Part shown: positions 28,829-37,249 of the stretch, in pieces
How the letters are laid out: each line of letters begins with the position of its first letter
Position numbering within the stretch: the stretch's first letter is position 1
Assembly (NCBI RefSeq): GCF_014203715.1
Contig: NZ_JACHJP010000005.1
Span: 372,001-436,000 of the forward strand
Length of the DNA: 64,000 nt
Direction of reading: 5' to 3'
Source of the DNA: Streptosporangium saharense
GTDB taxonomy: Bacteria > Actinomycetota > Actinomycetes > Streptosporangiales > Streptosporangiaceae
Notes under the pieces: model-generated
Database searches by the model: none
Told to the model about the DNA's origin: nothing
Seen by the model: the letters and a program-made list of their open reading frames with translations, nothing else
Translations under genes and position numbers: made by a program

Positions 28829-31197
28829 AGGGCTCCCGCGAGGGCAGCAGAAACACCCGCAAGAGACGACTACGCAGGCGGATAGCCGTCACCCTGGTGG
28901 CCCTGGCCGCCTTCTTCGCCTTACCCCTGCTGGTGCCGACGGGCGGCTCGACCGCCGTCGCCGCCGGCCCCTGCGACCTCTCTCCGGACCTGGCCCCCGA
29001 GATCGTGGGCTCGGGCGTGGACGGTCTGGTCAAGGCGCCGCCTCCGGACGCGCCGACGGCGGGCACACCGGCAGCTGTGCCCACCTCGCCACCGTCCCCC
29101 CTGGCGCCCGACGCCGCCCCGCAGAACAACTACGCCCGGTACGGCACGGGCGGCCAGTTCTGGCACACCTACGGGCTCGGCTGCGGCGACGTCGCGGCGG
29201 TCATGGGCAACATGACGGCCAACACCGTCTTCTCCTGGGCCAAGGCTCTCGACCGGCTGACCATCACGACCTACCAGGCGGCGGCGACCGAGGGGCCGCT
29301 TGAGTCGATCAAGGGCGTCGTCGACGACATCGTGCGCAACCTGGCCGACGCGATGTACTGGCCGTACCTGCGGCCCATCGTCATCCTCGGCGCCATCTGG
29401 CTCGCGTGGTACGGCCTCATCCGCAAGCGGGCGACCACGACGGCGGAGGGCATCATCTGGATGGTCCTGGCCGTCACCGTGGCCGTGTGGTTCTTCAGCC
29501 GCCCCGGCGACTTCACCGGCATCGGCAAGACCGTGACGGACAAGACCGGAGAGATCGTCAACTCGGCCTTCTCCAATTTGCCCAACGCGGGTGGTGCCTC
29601 CTGCCTGGCTCCCAAGGATGCCGCCAATCCCCAGGCGAAGCCCGGTGGTTACGGCCAGACCGGCGTCCCCGGCGTCGACCAGAACGCCGAGGCGCTCTGG
29701 TCGACCCTGGTGTGCAAGCCGTGGCTGATGGGTGAGTTCGGCACCGCCGACCCCAACGCGCCGGTGGTGAAGGTTTTCGGTGCGAAGCTGCTGGACATCC
29801 AGGCCCTGGACGTGGCCGAGCTGAAGGCGAACCAGACCCCCAACACCAATGCCCATCAGGCAAGGTACGAGGAAGAGGTCGCCAGCAAGCTGGAGAACAC
29901 ACCCATCTTCTTCCTCTTCCAGGGAAAGGATTGGACAAGCAGGCTGGGCATCGCGATCGGCGCCCTGATGGCCGCGATGGTCGCGGGTTTGTTGATCTTC
30001 CTGGTCGCGGTCTCGCTGCTGGTCCTGAAGATCGGGTTCCTGCTGCTGCTGATTCTCGCCCCGGTCTTCCTGCTGATCGGCGTCCATCCGGGCTCCGGAC
30101 GGATCATCGCGATGCGCTGGGTGGAGATGCTGATCGGCACCCTGCTCAGACAGGCGGTGCTGGCCCTGGTCCTGGGTGTCCTGGTGTACGGCTACGCCCT
30201 GATCATCGCCACCGAGCTGCCGTGGGGCATGCAGGTCATGTTCATGGCGCTGATGACGATCGCGGTGTTCTTCTACAGAAAGCCGTTCCAGCACCTGTTC
30301 TCCTCGATGGACGGGCACACGTTCACCACGCGCATGCTGGGCGAGGCGGCCTCCGCGCCGACCCTGCAGCGCGCGGCGGGGGTGCTGCCCCCGGTCGCGG
30401 CGGCCAGGGTCGGCCGCTGGGGCATGCGCAAGGCTGAGCCCGTACTGCAGGCGGCCGCCCTGGCGGGTGGTGCCTCGGTCGCGACGGCCGCCGCCGCGGT
30501 CGCCCAGGGCAAGGTCAGGGGCGAGGAGGGCGAACGGGGCACCGGCACGCCGTCGGGCACCCGGGTCCCGGCCGGCGCGCAGCCCGCGCCGCTGGACACC
30601 GAGGCCCAGTCAGGCAACCGGCGCAAGGGCGTCGGGCGTCCCGTCACCGCGACCCGCGCGGGCGCGGCGCCGCCGCTCAACCTCTCCGGTGGCGCCAACG
30701 GCTCCTCCCCGGCCAGGGCGGGTACGGCAGGCCGCGGCACGGGTTCCGGCTCGGGCGGCTCCGGTGCTTCCGGGGGCGGCTGGTTCGGCGGGGCGTCGGG
30801 CGGGTGGGCCTCGCGGGGCTCCTCGAACGGTTCGTCCACGGGCAGGTCGTCGGGCGGCGGCCGGTCCTCCACGCCGTCCTCGGGCGGCAGGTCGTCCGGT
30901 TCCTCCGGTGGCGGCCGGTCTGGCGGTGGCCGTTCCGGTGGCGGTCTCTTCGGCGGTGGCGGCGGCAACGGTGGCGGCGGGTCCCGGCGGGCCGAGCCGA
31001 GCCCGCGCGGCTCCTCCGGTGGTTCCTCCAGGTCGGGCAGCAGCGTCTTCGGCTTCTCCGGCTCGCGGAACGACGCGGGACGTGGCAGGTCATCGGAGGC
31101 GCCGCCGCTCTGGCTTGCCAGCAGACCGGAGCGTGACAGGCAGGCAGGGGAGGCGGCGCCGTTCTGGCTGCGTGCCTCGAATCCCGATAAGGACTGA
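28825..31197 (+). CDS. VirB6/TcpH-like polytopic channel protein with Gly/Ser-rich tail
   Basis: A 790-residue membrane protein. A signal-like N-terminal helix (about 22-48) precedes an extracytoplasmic Pro-rich segment with Cys residues. Then come helices near 183-215, a loop with two more Cys (SCLAPKD, LVCKPWL), and a compact block of about five helices (about 370-485: ALMAAMVAGLLIFLVAVSLLVLKIGFLLLLILAPVFLLIGVHPGSGR, LVLGVLVYGYALIIA, VMFMALMTIAVFFYRKPFQHLF). This block is characteristic of VirB6/TrbL/TcpH inner-membrane channel components. Residues from about 560 are a long Gly/Ser/Arg low-complexity tail. ATGA overlap with the VirB4 gene indicates translational coupling. Confidence 0.85.
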   Translation: MKGSREGSRNTRKRRLRRRIAVTLVALAAFFALPLLVPTGGSTAVAAGPCDLSPDLAPEIVGSGVDGLVKAPPPDAPTAGTPAAVPTSPPSPLAPDAAPQNNYARYGTGGQFWHTYGLGCGDVAAVMGNMTANTVFSWAKALDRLTITTYQAAATEGPLESIKGVVDDIVRNLADAMYWPYLRPIVILGAIWLAWYGLIRKRATTTAEGIIWMVLAVTVAVWFFSRPGDFTGIGKTVTDKTGEIVNSAFSNLPNAGGASCLAPKDAANPQAKPGGYGQTGVPGVDQNAEALWSTLVCKPWLMGEFGTADPNAPVVKVFGAKLLDIQALDVAELKANQTPNTNAHQARYEEEVASKLENTPIFFLFQGKDWTSRLGIAIGALMAAMVAGLLIFLVAVSLLVLKIGFLLLLILAPVFLLIGVHPGSGRIIAMRWVEMLIGTLLRQAVLALVLGVLVYGYALIIATELPWGMQVMFMALMTIAVFFYRKPFQHLFSSMDGHTFTTRMLGEAASAPTLQRAAGVLPPVAAARVGRWGMRKAEPVLQAAALAGGASVATAAAAVAQGKVRGEEGERGTGTPSGTRVPAGAQPAPLDTEAQSGNRRKGVGRPVTATRAGAAPPLNLSGGANGSSPARAGTAGRGTGSGSGGSGASGGGWFGGASGGWASRGSSNGSSTGRSSGGGRSSTPSSGGRSSGSSGGGRSGGGRSGGGLFGGGGGNGGGGSRRAEPSPRGSSGGSSRSGSSVFGFSGSRNDAGRGRSSEAPPLWLASRPERDRQAGEAAPFWLRASNPDKD

Positions 31198-31199
31198 CA

Positions 31200-31847
31200 A
31201 TGGTCGAGGGCAGGCGGGGCATCGTCTTCGCGGTGCTGGTCGCGATGCTCGCACTGGTCGGTATCTACCTGACCATGTGGCCAAGCTCGGGCGGCGGCGG
31301 GCAGGAGCCCGCCGCCGAACCGGCGGGCGTGAGCCGTACGACGCGGGGGGAGGCCGAGCCGCCGCACGCCGAGGCGACGGCGAGCAACGCGCCCTTCGAC
31401 GTCTACTCCTATCTGCCGATGACCAAGCAGGAGCTGGCCGCGGCGGCCGACTACGCCCGGCGGTTCACCGTCGAGTACGGCACGTTCAGCTACGACGAGC
31501 AGCCCTCCGCCTACGGTGACCGGCTCAGGAGCTACACCACGTCGGAGTTCGCCGACGTGCTGCTGCGCACGGTCACCTCGCCGGGCACCATCGCGGCCAA
31601 CACCGCCGACCAGGTGGTCTCCGTGGGGTCGGCGAAGGTCAAGGAGATCAGGCAGGTCCAGCGGTCCTCGGTGATCTTCGTGGTCACCGGGACCCAGACC
31701 GTCACCGCGAAGAGCGGCGCCAAGGAACGCACCGCCGACTACGCCGTGACGGTCGTCGAGCTCGGCACCGAGTGGCGCGTCCACGACCTGCAGCCCGCCG
31801 ACGAGGGACAGGACGGAGACGACCAGTCCTCGGGCGCGGTCGGATGA
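31200..31847 (+). CDS. Second VirB8/NTF2-like membrane protein of the cluster
   Basis: A 215-residue bitopic protein with one N-terminal helix (about residues 8-26, IVFAVLVAMLALVGIYLTM), a polar linker, and an extracytoplasmic NTF2-like domain (about 75-205: LAAAADYARRFTVEYGTFSYDEQPSAYGDRLRSYTT, FVVTGTQTVTAKSGAKERTADYAVTVVELGTEWRVHDLQPA). It resembles the single-domain VirB8-type or TcpC-like proteins. It starts 2 bp after the VirB6-like stop and overlaps the next start in ATGA. A second VirB8-like protein besides the TcpC-like one suggests a mixed periplasmic-side scaffold. Confidence 0.78.
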   Translation: MVEGRRGIVFAVLVAMLALVGIYLTMWPSSGGGGQEPAAEPAGVSRTTRGEAEPPHAEATASNAPFDVYSYLPMTKQELAAAADYARRFTVEYGTFSYDEQPSAYGDRLRSYTTSEFADVLLRTVTSPGTIAANTADQVVSVGSAKVKEIRQVQRSSVIFVVTGTQTVTAKSGAKERTADYAVTVVELGTEWRVHDLQPADEGQDGDDQSSGAVG

Positions 31848-32932
31848 GAGGGAACAGGCGGGTCCGTCTCGCGCTGATCCTGGCCGTCGGGGCGCTGTGC
31901 CTTTTCATGCTGAGCATGGCGCCGGTGCTGATGATCGGCTCCTTCCCGTCCTTCACCGGCGGTGAACTGCCCGACTGCAACGACAGGGCGCAGTCGGTCA
32001 GCGACGAGTCGCAGACCGCGACCTCGGACATCCCCGCCGAGTACCTCAAGCAGTACCGCGCGGCCGCCAAGAAGATCGGCGTGCAGTGGAACGTGCTCGC
32101 CGGGATCGGCAAGCGGGAGACCGACCACGGGCGCTCGACGCTGCCGGGGGTCAGCAGCGGCACCAACTACGCGGGCGCCGCGGGGCCGATGCAGTTCCTG
32201 ATCAGCACCTGGGGCGGCAAGGCCAAAATCAAGATCCCCTCGACGTTCAACGGCTACGCCTCCGACGGTGACGGCGACGGCTGGGCGGACGTCTACAACC
32301 CGGCCGACGCCATCCTGGGCGCCGCCAAGATGATCAAGCACAACGGTGCGCCGGAGAACGTGCGCAGGTCGCTGTTCGTCTACAACCGGGCCTGGTGGTA
32401 CGTCGACCAGGTCATGGAGATCGCCGAGCGCTACGCCAAGGACGGGGCCGTCAGCGTGCCGCCGCAGGCCGACGAGCTGTGCGACGAGCCGCTGCTCGCG
32501 GCGGCCCCCTCGGGCACGGTGTCCGGGATCATGGAGTACGCCCTGGCCCAGCGCGGCAAGCCGTACCTGTGGGGCGGCACGGGACCCGACGCCTTCGACT
32601 GCTCGGGGATCATCTACATGGCCTACCGCAGCGTGGGCCTGACGATCCCGCGGACGACCTTCGGGCAGTGGCCGTTCGGGATCAAGGTCCCCGCGGGGCA
32701 GGAGCAGGCCGGTGACCTGGTCTTCTTCAACGCCGGACCGGGCACGGCCGCCGACCGGCCCGGCCACGTCGGCATGGTGGTCTCGCCGGGCAAGATGGTC
32801 GAGGCCCGGTGCCGTCTGTGCGGGCCGATCAAGGTCACGACCTACCGGGACCGTACCGGCATCGTCGGTTTCACCCGGCCCCTGGCCAATCCCCAGATCC
32901 TTGAGCAGCTCAGATTGAAGGAGCTGGGCTGA
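31844..32932 (+). CDS. Bifunctional wall hydrolase: lytic transglycosylase plus NlpC/P60 peptidase
   Basis: A 362-residue protein with an N-terminal membrane anchor (about residues 8-34). It is followed by an SLT-type transglycosylase domain with Glu92 in GKRETDHGRS, AGAAGPMQFLISTWGG and YNPADAILGAAKMI. The C-terminal NlpC/P60 endopeptidase has Cys253 in DAFDCSGIIYMAY and His308 in RPGHVGMVV. This TcpG/CwlT-like two-domain architecture is the wall-remodelling component of Gram-positive type IV secretion systems, cutting peptidoglycan so the apparatus can cross it. ATGA overlap joins it to the preceding gene. It is the last core component of the cluster. Confidence 0.92.
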   Translation: MRGNRRVRLALILAVGALCLFMLSMAPVLMIGSFPSFTGGELPDCNDRAQSVSDESQTATSDIPAEYLKQYRAAAKKIGVQWNVLAGIGKRETDHGRSTLPGVSSGTNYAGAAGPMQFLISTWGGKAKIKIPSTFNGYASDGDGDGWADVYNPADAILGAAKMIKHNGAPENVRRSLFVYNRAWWYVDQVMEIAERYAKDGAVSVPPQADELCDEPLLAAAPSGTVSGIMEYALAQRGKPYLWGGTGPDAFDCSGIIYMAYRSVGLTIPRTTFGQWPFGIKVPAGQEQAGDLVFFNAGPGTAADRPGHVGMVVSPGKMVEARCRLCGPIKVTTYRDRTGIVGFTRPLANPQILEQLRLKELG

Positions 32933-32945
32933 CACAATCGGGCTC

Positions 32946-33338
32946 ATGGACAAGGTCGTTGTGGGAGCCGCGATCGTCGACGGCAACGGAAGACTGCTCG
33001 CCGCACAGCGCGCCGACCCTCCCGAACTCGCGGGCGGGTGGGAGTTTCCCGGGGGAAAGGTCGATCCGGGGGAGGACGACCACACCGCGCTGATCCGGGA
33101 GTGCAAGGAGGAACTCGGCGTCCTGGTCGCGGTGAGGCAGCAGGTCGGCGGTGACTGGCCGCTGGCGGGCGGCTACGTGCTCCGGGTCTGGCTGGCGGAG
33201 ATCGTCGAGGGGGAGCCCGAAGCCAGGGAACACCTGGACCTGCGCTGGCTGGCTGGTCACGAGCTCTACGACGTGCCGTGGCTTCCTGCGGACCTGCCGA
33301 TCGTGCGAGCCGTACAAGGTCGGCTCGGCGGGGGTTGA
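32946..33338 (+). CDS. NUDIX hydrolase (MutT-like)
   Basis: A 130-residue NUDIX enzyme. The Nudix box GGKVDPGEDDHTALIRECKEELGV has all consensus residues (GX5EX7REUXEEXGU), and WEFPGGK matches 8-oxo-dGTP diphosphatases of the MutT type. A role in sanitising oxidised nucleotides is likely but not proven. CACAAT (32933-32938) lies 7 nt before the ATG, so it appears to have its own leaderless promoter within 14 bp of the wall-hydrolase gene; functional linkage to secretion is doubtful. Confidence 0.9.
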   Translation: MDKVVVGAAIVDGNGRLLAAQRADPPELAGGWEFPGGKVDPGEDDHTALIRECKEELGVLVAVRQQVGGDWPLAGGYVLRVWLAEIVEGEPEAREHLDLRWLAGHELYDVPWLPADLPIVRAVQGRLGGG

Positions 33339-33411
33339 TCGGTTACCCGGTGTGACATAAAACCACTGGACGTGTTGTCGCGTGTCCGAATCGGGGGATC
33401 GGAGAGATGCG

Positions 33412-35019
33412 GTGACGGGATGGTGGCGGCGTGCCCGGATCATGTCGGCTGTCGGGGCGGGGACACTCGTTCTCGGCGCGGGATCGGTGGTCCACGCGGC
33501 CGGGGTCGGCGATGCCGTACCTGAGGGGATGGCGGGGTTCCGGCTGTGGCTGAGCGGGCCGGGGAGCGACGCGCGGCTCAGGGTGGTGACGACGGCGGGT
33601 ACGGAGATCCGGTCCATCGGCTGCTTCGCGCCGGTCTCCGGGGGGCGGGCTTCTGCGGGAGGGGTTCCTGAAGGGCGGTTTCCTGGGGGGCGGCCTTCGG
33701 AGGGGCGGTCCTTCGAGGGACGGCTTCCTGAAGAGGGGGTTTCCGGGGGGCGGGTCTCTGAGGGACGGCTTTCCGGGGGGTGGCGGGAGTGTCTTGTGGG
33801 GGAGGTGGGCGCGCGTACGGCCGTTGACGTGCTGCTCAGCGCGCCCACGGCCGGGGACGGGCTCGTCGGGCTGGTCGCGACGCTGCGGATGCGAACCCCG
33901 GAGGGTGAGTGGGTGACCCGTACGGCCAGCGGCCTGGGGGCGGTACGGCCCGCAGAAAGTGATCTTGGCGAGGCTGGCCTTTCGACGCGGCGGGATCCCG
34001 TGGGGGTCGAGATCGAGCCGATCACCTGGGAGGACGCCGGGGCTCAGGGAGCTGGTGTTCCCGGTTCGGTGGGAGGGGCGGGGACGCGGGATGTTTTGGG
34101 CGCGTCCGGCGTGGCTGAACCTGTCGGTGGGTCGGGTGTCTCGGGTTCGCGGGGTGCGCCAGGAGAGCTGAGGGGAACGGGGGCTTCGGGTTCGCGGGAT
34201 GTCTCCGGTGTGGCTGGTGCTTTGGAGGGTCCGAGGGCGTCCGGTGTCTCTGGCGTTTCCAGTGGGTCCGGTGACTCCGGGGCGGCTGGTGCTTCGGGAG
34301 GTCTGAAGGCGCCGGGCGGGCGTGGTGAGACGAGCGTTCCCAGTGGCTACGGGGCGGTTGGTGCTTTGGGGAGTCCGAGGGCGCCCGGTGGGAGTGATGA
34401 GTCGGGCGTTCCCAGTACGTCCGGTGGGTCCGAGACGGTTGGTGCTTCGGGAGGTCCAAGGACGCCGGGTGAGGGTAGCGAGTCGAGCGTTCCCAGTGGG
34501 GCCGGTGGCTTCGAGGCGGTTGGCGCTTCGGGGGGTCCGAAGGTGCCGGGTGGAAGCGGTGAGGTGGACGTTCCCGGTGCGCCTGGGGAGGCGAAGGTGG
34601 GGGCTCGGCCGTACAAGGTCGGGAAGCGGGGTCGGGACGCTGGGCGGGGGGCGGTGATCTCCGGGGCTTCGGTCTCGGCGGGGATGACCGGGCAGGTGCC
34701 TCCGGTGTGGAACGGGCAGGCGGACGTGCTTGCGGGGCGCACCGGGCAGGTGCCTCCGTTGGGGAACGACCCCGGCCTGAGGATGCCGTTGGCGGCGCCG
34801 ACCACTGTCGCGCCCGCGATCGCGGCGGAGGTCCCGCCGCCGGGTGCGCCGCTGCCCCAGGATGTGGACGGGCCCGGTCAGGAGATCGAGCCGGTGGCCC
34901 TGTGGACCCCCTCCTTGACTGGTGCGAGTGGATTTCCCGTGGTGGGGGGTTCTGTCGGCGGTCTGCTCGGTCTCCTGTGGTTGCAGGCGCGTATTCAGCG
35001 CAGACGCGGTACGCGGTAG
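33412..35019 (+). CDS. Large low-complexity surface protein with tandem repeats and C-terminal anchor
   Basis: About 535 residues, unlike any family I know. It starts with a signal peptide (WWRRARIMSAVGAGTLVLGAGSVVHA). A beta-like N-terminal domain is interrupted by a short-repeat insert of [SP]EGR and GGR units (about 33640-33780). A long Gly/Ser/Pro-rich region follows, with four tandem 24-27 residue repeats. The protein ends in a single hydrophobic helix (GFPVVGGSVGGLLGLLWL) and a basic tail, so it is probably anchored outside the membrane. Codon use is atypical: many GGG, GGT, TCC and GCT codons with weak GC3. GGAGAG lies 5 nt before GTG 33412; GTG 33382 is an alternative start without a Shine-Dalgarno sequence. 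Confidence 0.72.
   Translation: MTGWWRRARIMSAVGAGTLVLGAGSVVHAAGVGDAVPEGMAGFRLWLSGPGSDARLRVVTTAGTEIRSIGCFAPVSGGRASAGGVPEGRFPGGRPSEGRSFEGRLPEEGVSGGRVSEGRLSGGWRECLVGEVGARTAVDVLLSAPTAGDGLVGLVATLRMRTPEGEWVTRTASGLGAVRPAESDLGEAGLSTRRDPVGVEIEPITWEDAGAQGAGVPGSVGGAGTRDVLGASGVAEPVGGSGVSGSRGAPGELRGTGASGSRDVSGVAGALEGPRASGVSGVSSGSGDSGAAGASGGLKAPGGRGETSVPSGYGAVGALGSPRAPGGSDESGVPSTSGGSETVGASGGPRTPGEGSESSVPSGAGGFEAVGASGGPKVPGGSGEVDVPGAPGEAKVGARPYKVGKRGRDAGRGAVISGASVSAGMTGQVPPVWNGQADVLAGRTGQVPPLGNDPGLRMPLAAPTTVAPAIAAEVPPPGAPLPQDVDGPGQEIEPVALWTPSLTGASGFPVVGGSVGGLLGLLWLQARIQRRRGTR
34288..34602 (+). repeat. Four in-frame tandem repeats, 72-81 bp period
   Basis: Units begin at 34288, 34360, 34441 and 34522 with GGTGCTTCGG or close variants and encode GASGG-(P/L)-(R/K)-x-PGG-x-SGE-x-x-VPSG-type units of 24, 27, 27 and about 26 residues. 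Length differences are multiples of three, as expected of expansion under coding constraint. Confidence 0.8.
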
Positions 35020-35036
35020 GTGTCACGAAACAGGGG

Positions 35037-35105
35037 TTTGTTATTCCTTTTATCCGACTAGTATTTCCTTGACTTGACTGGGCTTGTATAGGGAATCCTC
35101 GGAGG
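35037..35105 (+). promoter_or_regulatory. AT-rich promoter and RBS of the next surface-protein gene
   Basis: A sharply AT-rich segment amid GC-rich DNA. It holds TTTGTT (35037-35042) and TAGTAT (35059-35064) at 16 bp spacing, tandem TTGACT hexamers (35069-35079) and TATAGG (35087-35092). GGAGG at 35101-35105 precedes the GTG start by 6 nt. Which hexamers are used cannot be decided by eye. Confidence 0.5.
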
Positions 35106-35111
35106 GCACCT

Positions 35112-36746
35112 GTGAGGCGATCACGGCGTGCGGCGACCGTCTCAGCCGTCCTGGTGTCGGTGGGAGTGTGCGCGGGGCTGGTGGTCGCCAACGCGCCGTT
35201 CGCGAACCGGACCCCATCCGGGGTGACCCGGCTGCTCGCCGCCAACCCCTCCGAGATCCCCGGGTGTGAGATCGACCCGTCCGGGCCGTGCGAGGAGGAG
35301 CCGACACCGGTCGTCACCGTCACGGTCACCAGCGAGCCGGAGCCGCCGCCCCCCTCGCCCACTCCGCAGAAGACGGTCACCACCACGGTCACCGTGACGC
35401 CGACGCCCAAGCCCAAGAAGACCAAGAAGACGCAGACGACAACCGCCCCCGTGGTGCCGCCCGTCGTCGTGCCGGTCCAGACGCCGACCGCCGCGCCCGT
35501 GGTCCCCGAGACGGTGGAGACGCCCGAGCCGACGCCCTCTGAGCAGGCACCGGTCTTCCCCAGCACCGAGGACACCCAGCCGACCCCGGCCCCCGTGCCC
35601 ACCCCCACGCCCGCGCCGACCGAGAGCGCCACGTTCGAGGACAGGGAACCGGCCTCGGTTCCCTACGAGATCCGCAACGCGGGCTCCGACTTCGACGCCG
35701 CCGGGCTGAGCCAGCGGCTCGGCATCCCGGCGTTGGTTCTGGCGCTGCTGGTGCTGTTCGCCGTTCTGATCTTCGAGGGCAGGCTGCGCCGTCTGGCCCA
35801 CGCCTCCGCCGTACGCAGGGCCGGGCCGCGTGTTCCCGGCGCCGGTCTGGACCCGAGGTTCTACCCGCAGGGTGCCGCCTACGCGCCGCCGCAGGGCCTG
35901 CCGCCCACGGTCTATCAGGGCGGTACGGCCTACGCCCCGATCATCAGCTTCGTTCCCATGCAGATGTACGCGCCGCCCCACCCCGAGGGCTACGCGCCGG
36001 AGCAGTACGAGCAGCCGACGGCCTACATGCCCGCCCCCGGCCAGGAGCAGCCCTTCGGGCAGGAGCAGCCTCCGGGGTACGGCGAGCGGCGGCCTGAGGA
36101 GTTCACCGGCCAGGTTCCCCAGGACGGCCAGACCCTTCCCGCGACGCCGTTCCCCCAGGGGTCGGAGCGCTTCGACGGCCCCCTCCCGCAGGACTTCCCC
36201 GGCACCCCGCAGGGGGACCTCCCGGGGGCCTCGAAGGGAGACTTCCCGGGAGCCACGCAGGGAGACTTCCCGGGGGCGCCGTTCCCACAGCGGCCTGACG
36301 AGTTCCCCGGCACGCCGTTCCCGCCCGGTGACTTCCCAGGCCCGGTCTCCCTGCCGCAGGGAGACTTCCCTGGGGCGCCGTTCCCGCAGGAGCCGCCGGG
36401 CGGTCGCCGTCCCTTCGGCCTCGAACCGCTGCCGGGCACCAAGCCCGCGGAGGCCCGGCGTCCCTTCGGTCTTGAGCCGCTGCCCGGCACCAAGCCCGAG
36501 CCCCCGGCGACCCGGCAGGAGCCGCAGGGCGGCCGTCGTCCCTTCGGACTGGAGCCGCTGCCTCCCGCCAAGTCCAAGAGGGGCAGGTCGAAGGGCGCCA
36601 AGGAGGCTCCCAAGCCCGAGGCGCCCGGCCCCGAGGTCTCCAACTTCGAGAAGCCCGGCTCGCCCGGGGAGGGAACCGGCACTGCGGTCTATCCCCTTCC
36701 CGGGGAGACCGGCAAGAAGAAGCGCGGTCTGTTCCGCAAGAAGTAG
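35112..36746 (+). CDS. Membrane protein with Thr/Pro stalk and repetitive cytoplasmic tail
   Basis: A 544-residue protein of no recognised family. A signal peptide (about 1-28) precedes an extracellular Thr/Pro/Val stalk with repeated TVTVT and TPTP segments. A transmembrane helix follows at about 205-225 (IPALVLALLVLFAVLIF). The large tail of more than 300 residues, presumably cytoplasmic, is rich in Pro, Gly and Gln. It contains at least four GDFPG(A/P) units and three near-identical RRPFGLEPLP units, and ends in the basic KKKRGLFRKK. The tail could be a docking platform. It lies downstream of the secretion cluster and the repeat protein, so a part in the same envelope complex is possible. 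Confidence 0.78.
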   Translation: MRRSRRAATVSAVLVSVGVCAGLVVANAPFANRTPSGVTRLLAANPSEIPGCEIDPSGPCEEEPTPVVTVTVTSEPEPPPPSPTPQKTVTTTVTVTPTPKPKKTKKTQTTTAPVVPPVVVPVQTPTAAPVVPETVETPEPTPSEQAPVFPSTEDTQPTPAPVPTPTPAPTESATFEDREPASVPYEIRNAGSDFDAAGLSQRLGIPALVLALLVLFAVLIFEGRLRRLAHASAVRRAGPRVPGAGLDPRFYPQGAAYAPPQGLPPTVYQGGTAYAPIISFVPMQMYAPPHPEGYAPEQYEQPTAYMPAPGQEQPFGQEQPPGYGERRPEEFTGQVPQDGQTLPATPFPQGSERFDGPLPQDFPGTPQGDLPGASKGDFPGATQGDFPGAPFPQRPDEFPGTPFPPGDFPGPVSLPQGDFPGAPFPQEPPGGRRPFGLEPLPGTKPAEARRPFGLEPLPGTKPEPPATRQEPQGGRRPFGLEPLPPAKSKRGRSKGAKEAPKPEAPGPEVSNFEKPGSPGEGTGTAVYPLPGETGKKKRGLFRKK

Positions 36747-36753
36747 TCACCCG

Positions 36754-36777
36754 GCCCCCGGGCAGCCGCTCGGGGGC
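36754..36777 (+). terminator. Terminator after the stalk-protein gene
   Basis: GCCCCCG (36754-36760) pairs with CGGGGGC (36771-36777) around a 10 nt loop, 7 bp after the stop codon, followed by ATT. Confidence 0.65.
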
Positions 36778-36909
36778 ATTCGGTGTGAAATAGCTGGTCA
36801 AGGGCGATATTTCCGGGCTTGCCCGGCCCGATAATTCACCAGCATTTTTCCGGATATGCCCTGACAAGAAATGGCCGGTCAGAGCCTTACCTGCCCAACA
36901 ATCCGCAGG

Positions 36910-37240
36910 TCGTACGGCGTCGCCCCCGGACAGCGGGACACGGCCCGGACGTGGTTCGGCGGAGGCCAAGGAGGCTGCGAGCCGTACGGCATCGCCACGC
37001 GTGCGGTGGAACACGGCCCGGCAGGCGCGGCCCGGTGGGAAGCGGTCCGGTGGAGGACGACCCGGCGAAGCCGCATGCCGTACGGCGTCGCCACGTCGGC
37101 AGAAGGATGAGCTGATGAGCCGCGGGCCGTGCGGCGCGGCTACCCGGACGGGTGGACGCGGCTTGGCGGACGCATGCCGTACGGCGTCGCCATGTTGATG
37201 GGTGGGACGCGGCTTGGGGGTTGCGGGCCGTACGGGCCGG
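36910..37240. repeat. Five dispersed copies of a CCGTACGGC-rTCGCCA motif
   Basis: The 543 bp between the stalk-protein gene and sdhB contains no credible gene. It carries the motif at 36910, 36982, 37078, 37177 and a partial copy at 37228. Intervals are 72, 96, 99 and 51 bp, all multiples of three. Two copies are followed by a shared GACGCGGCTTGG segment. It may be a small interspersed repeat family or decayed coding DNA. Confidence 0.6.
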
Positions 37241-37249
37241 ATGTGCCGA

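Noticed and set aside
23645..32932. Type VII (ESX) secretion locus, suggested by a MinD-like protein and an NlpC/P60 hydrolase
   Set aside because: There is no EccC FtsK-like triple ATPase, no WXG100 proteins, no EccB/D/E and no mycosin. The ATPase is VirB4-type.
22138..36746. Integrative conjugative element
   Set aside because: No integrase, excisionase, relaxase, replication gene or flanking direct repeats are visible, and both flanks are ordinary chromosomal genes. Only the channel genes are present.
36910..37240. CRISPR-like array
   Set aside because: Repeat units vary, intervals are irregular (51-99 bp) and no cas genes are present.
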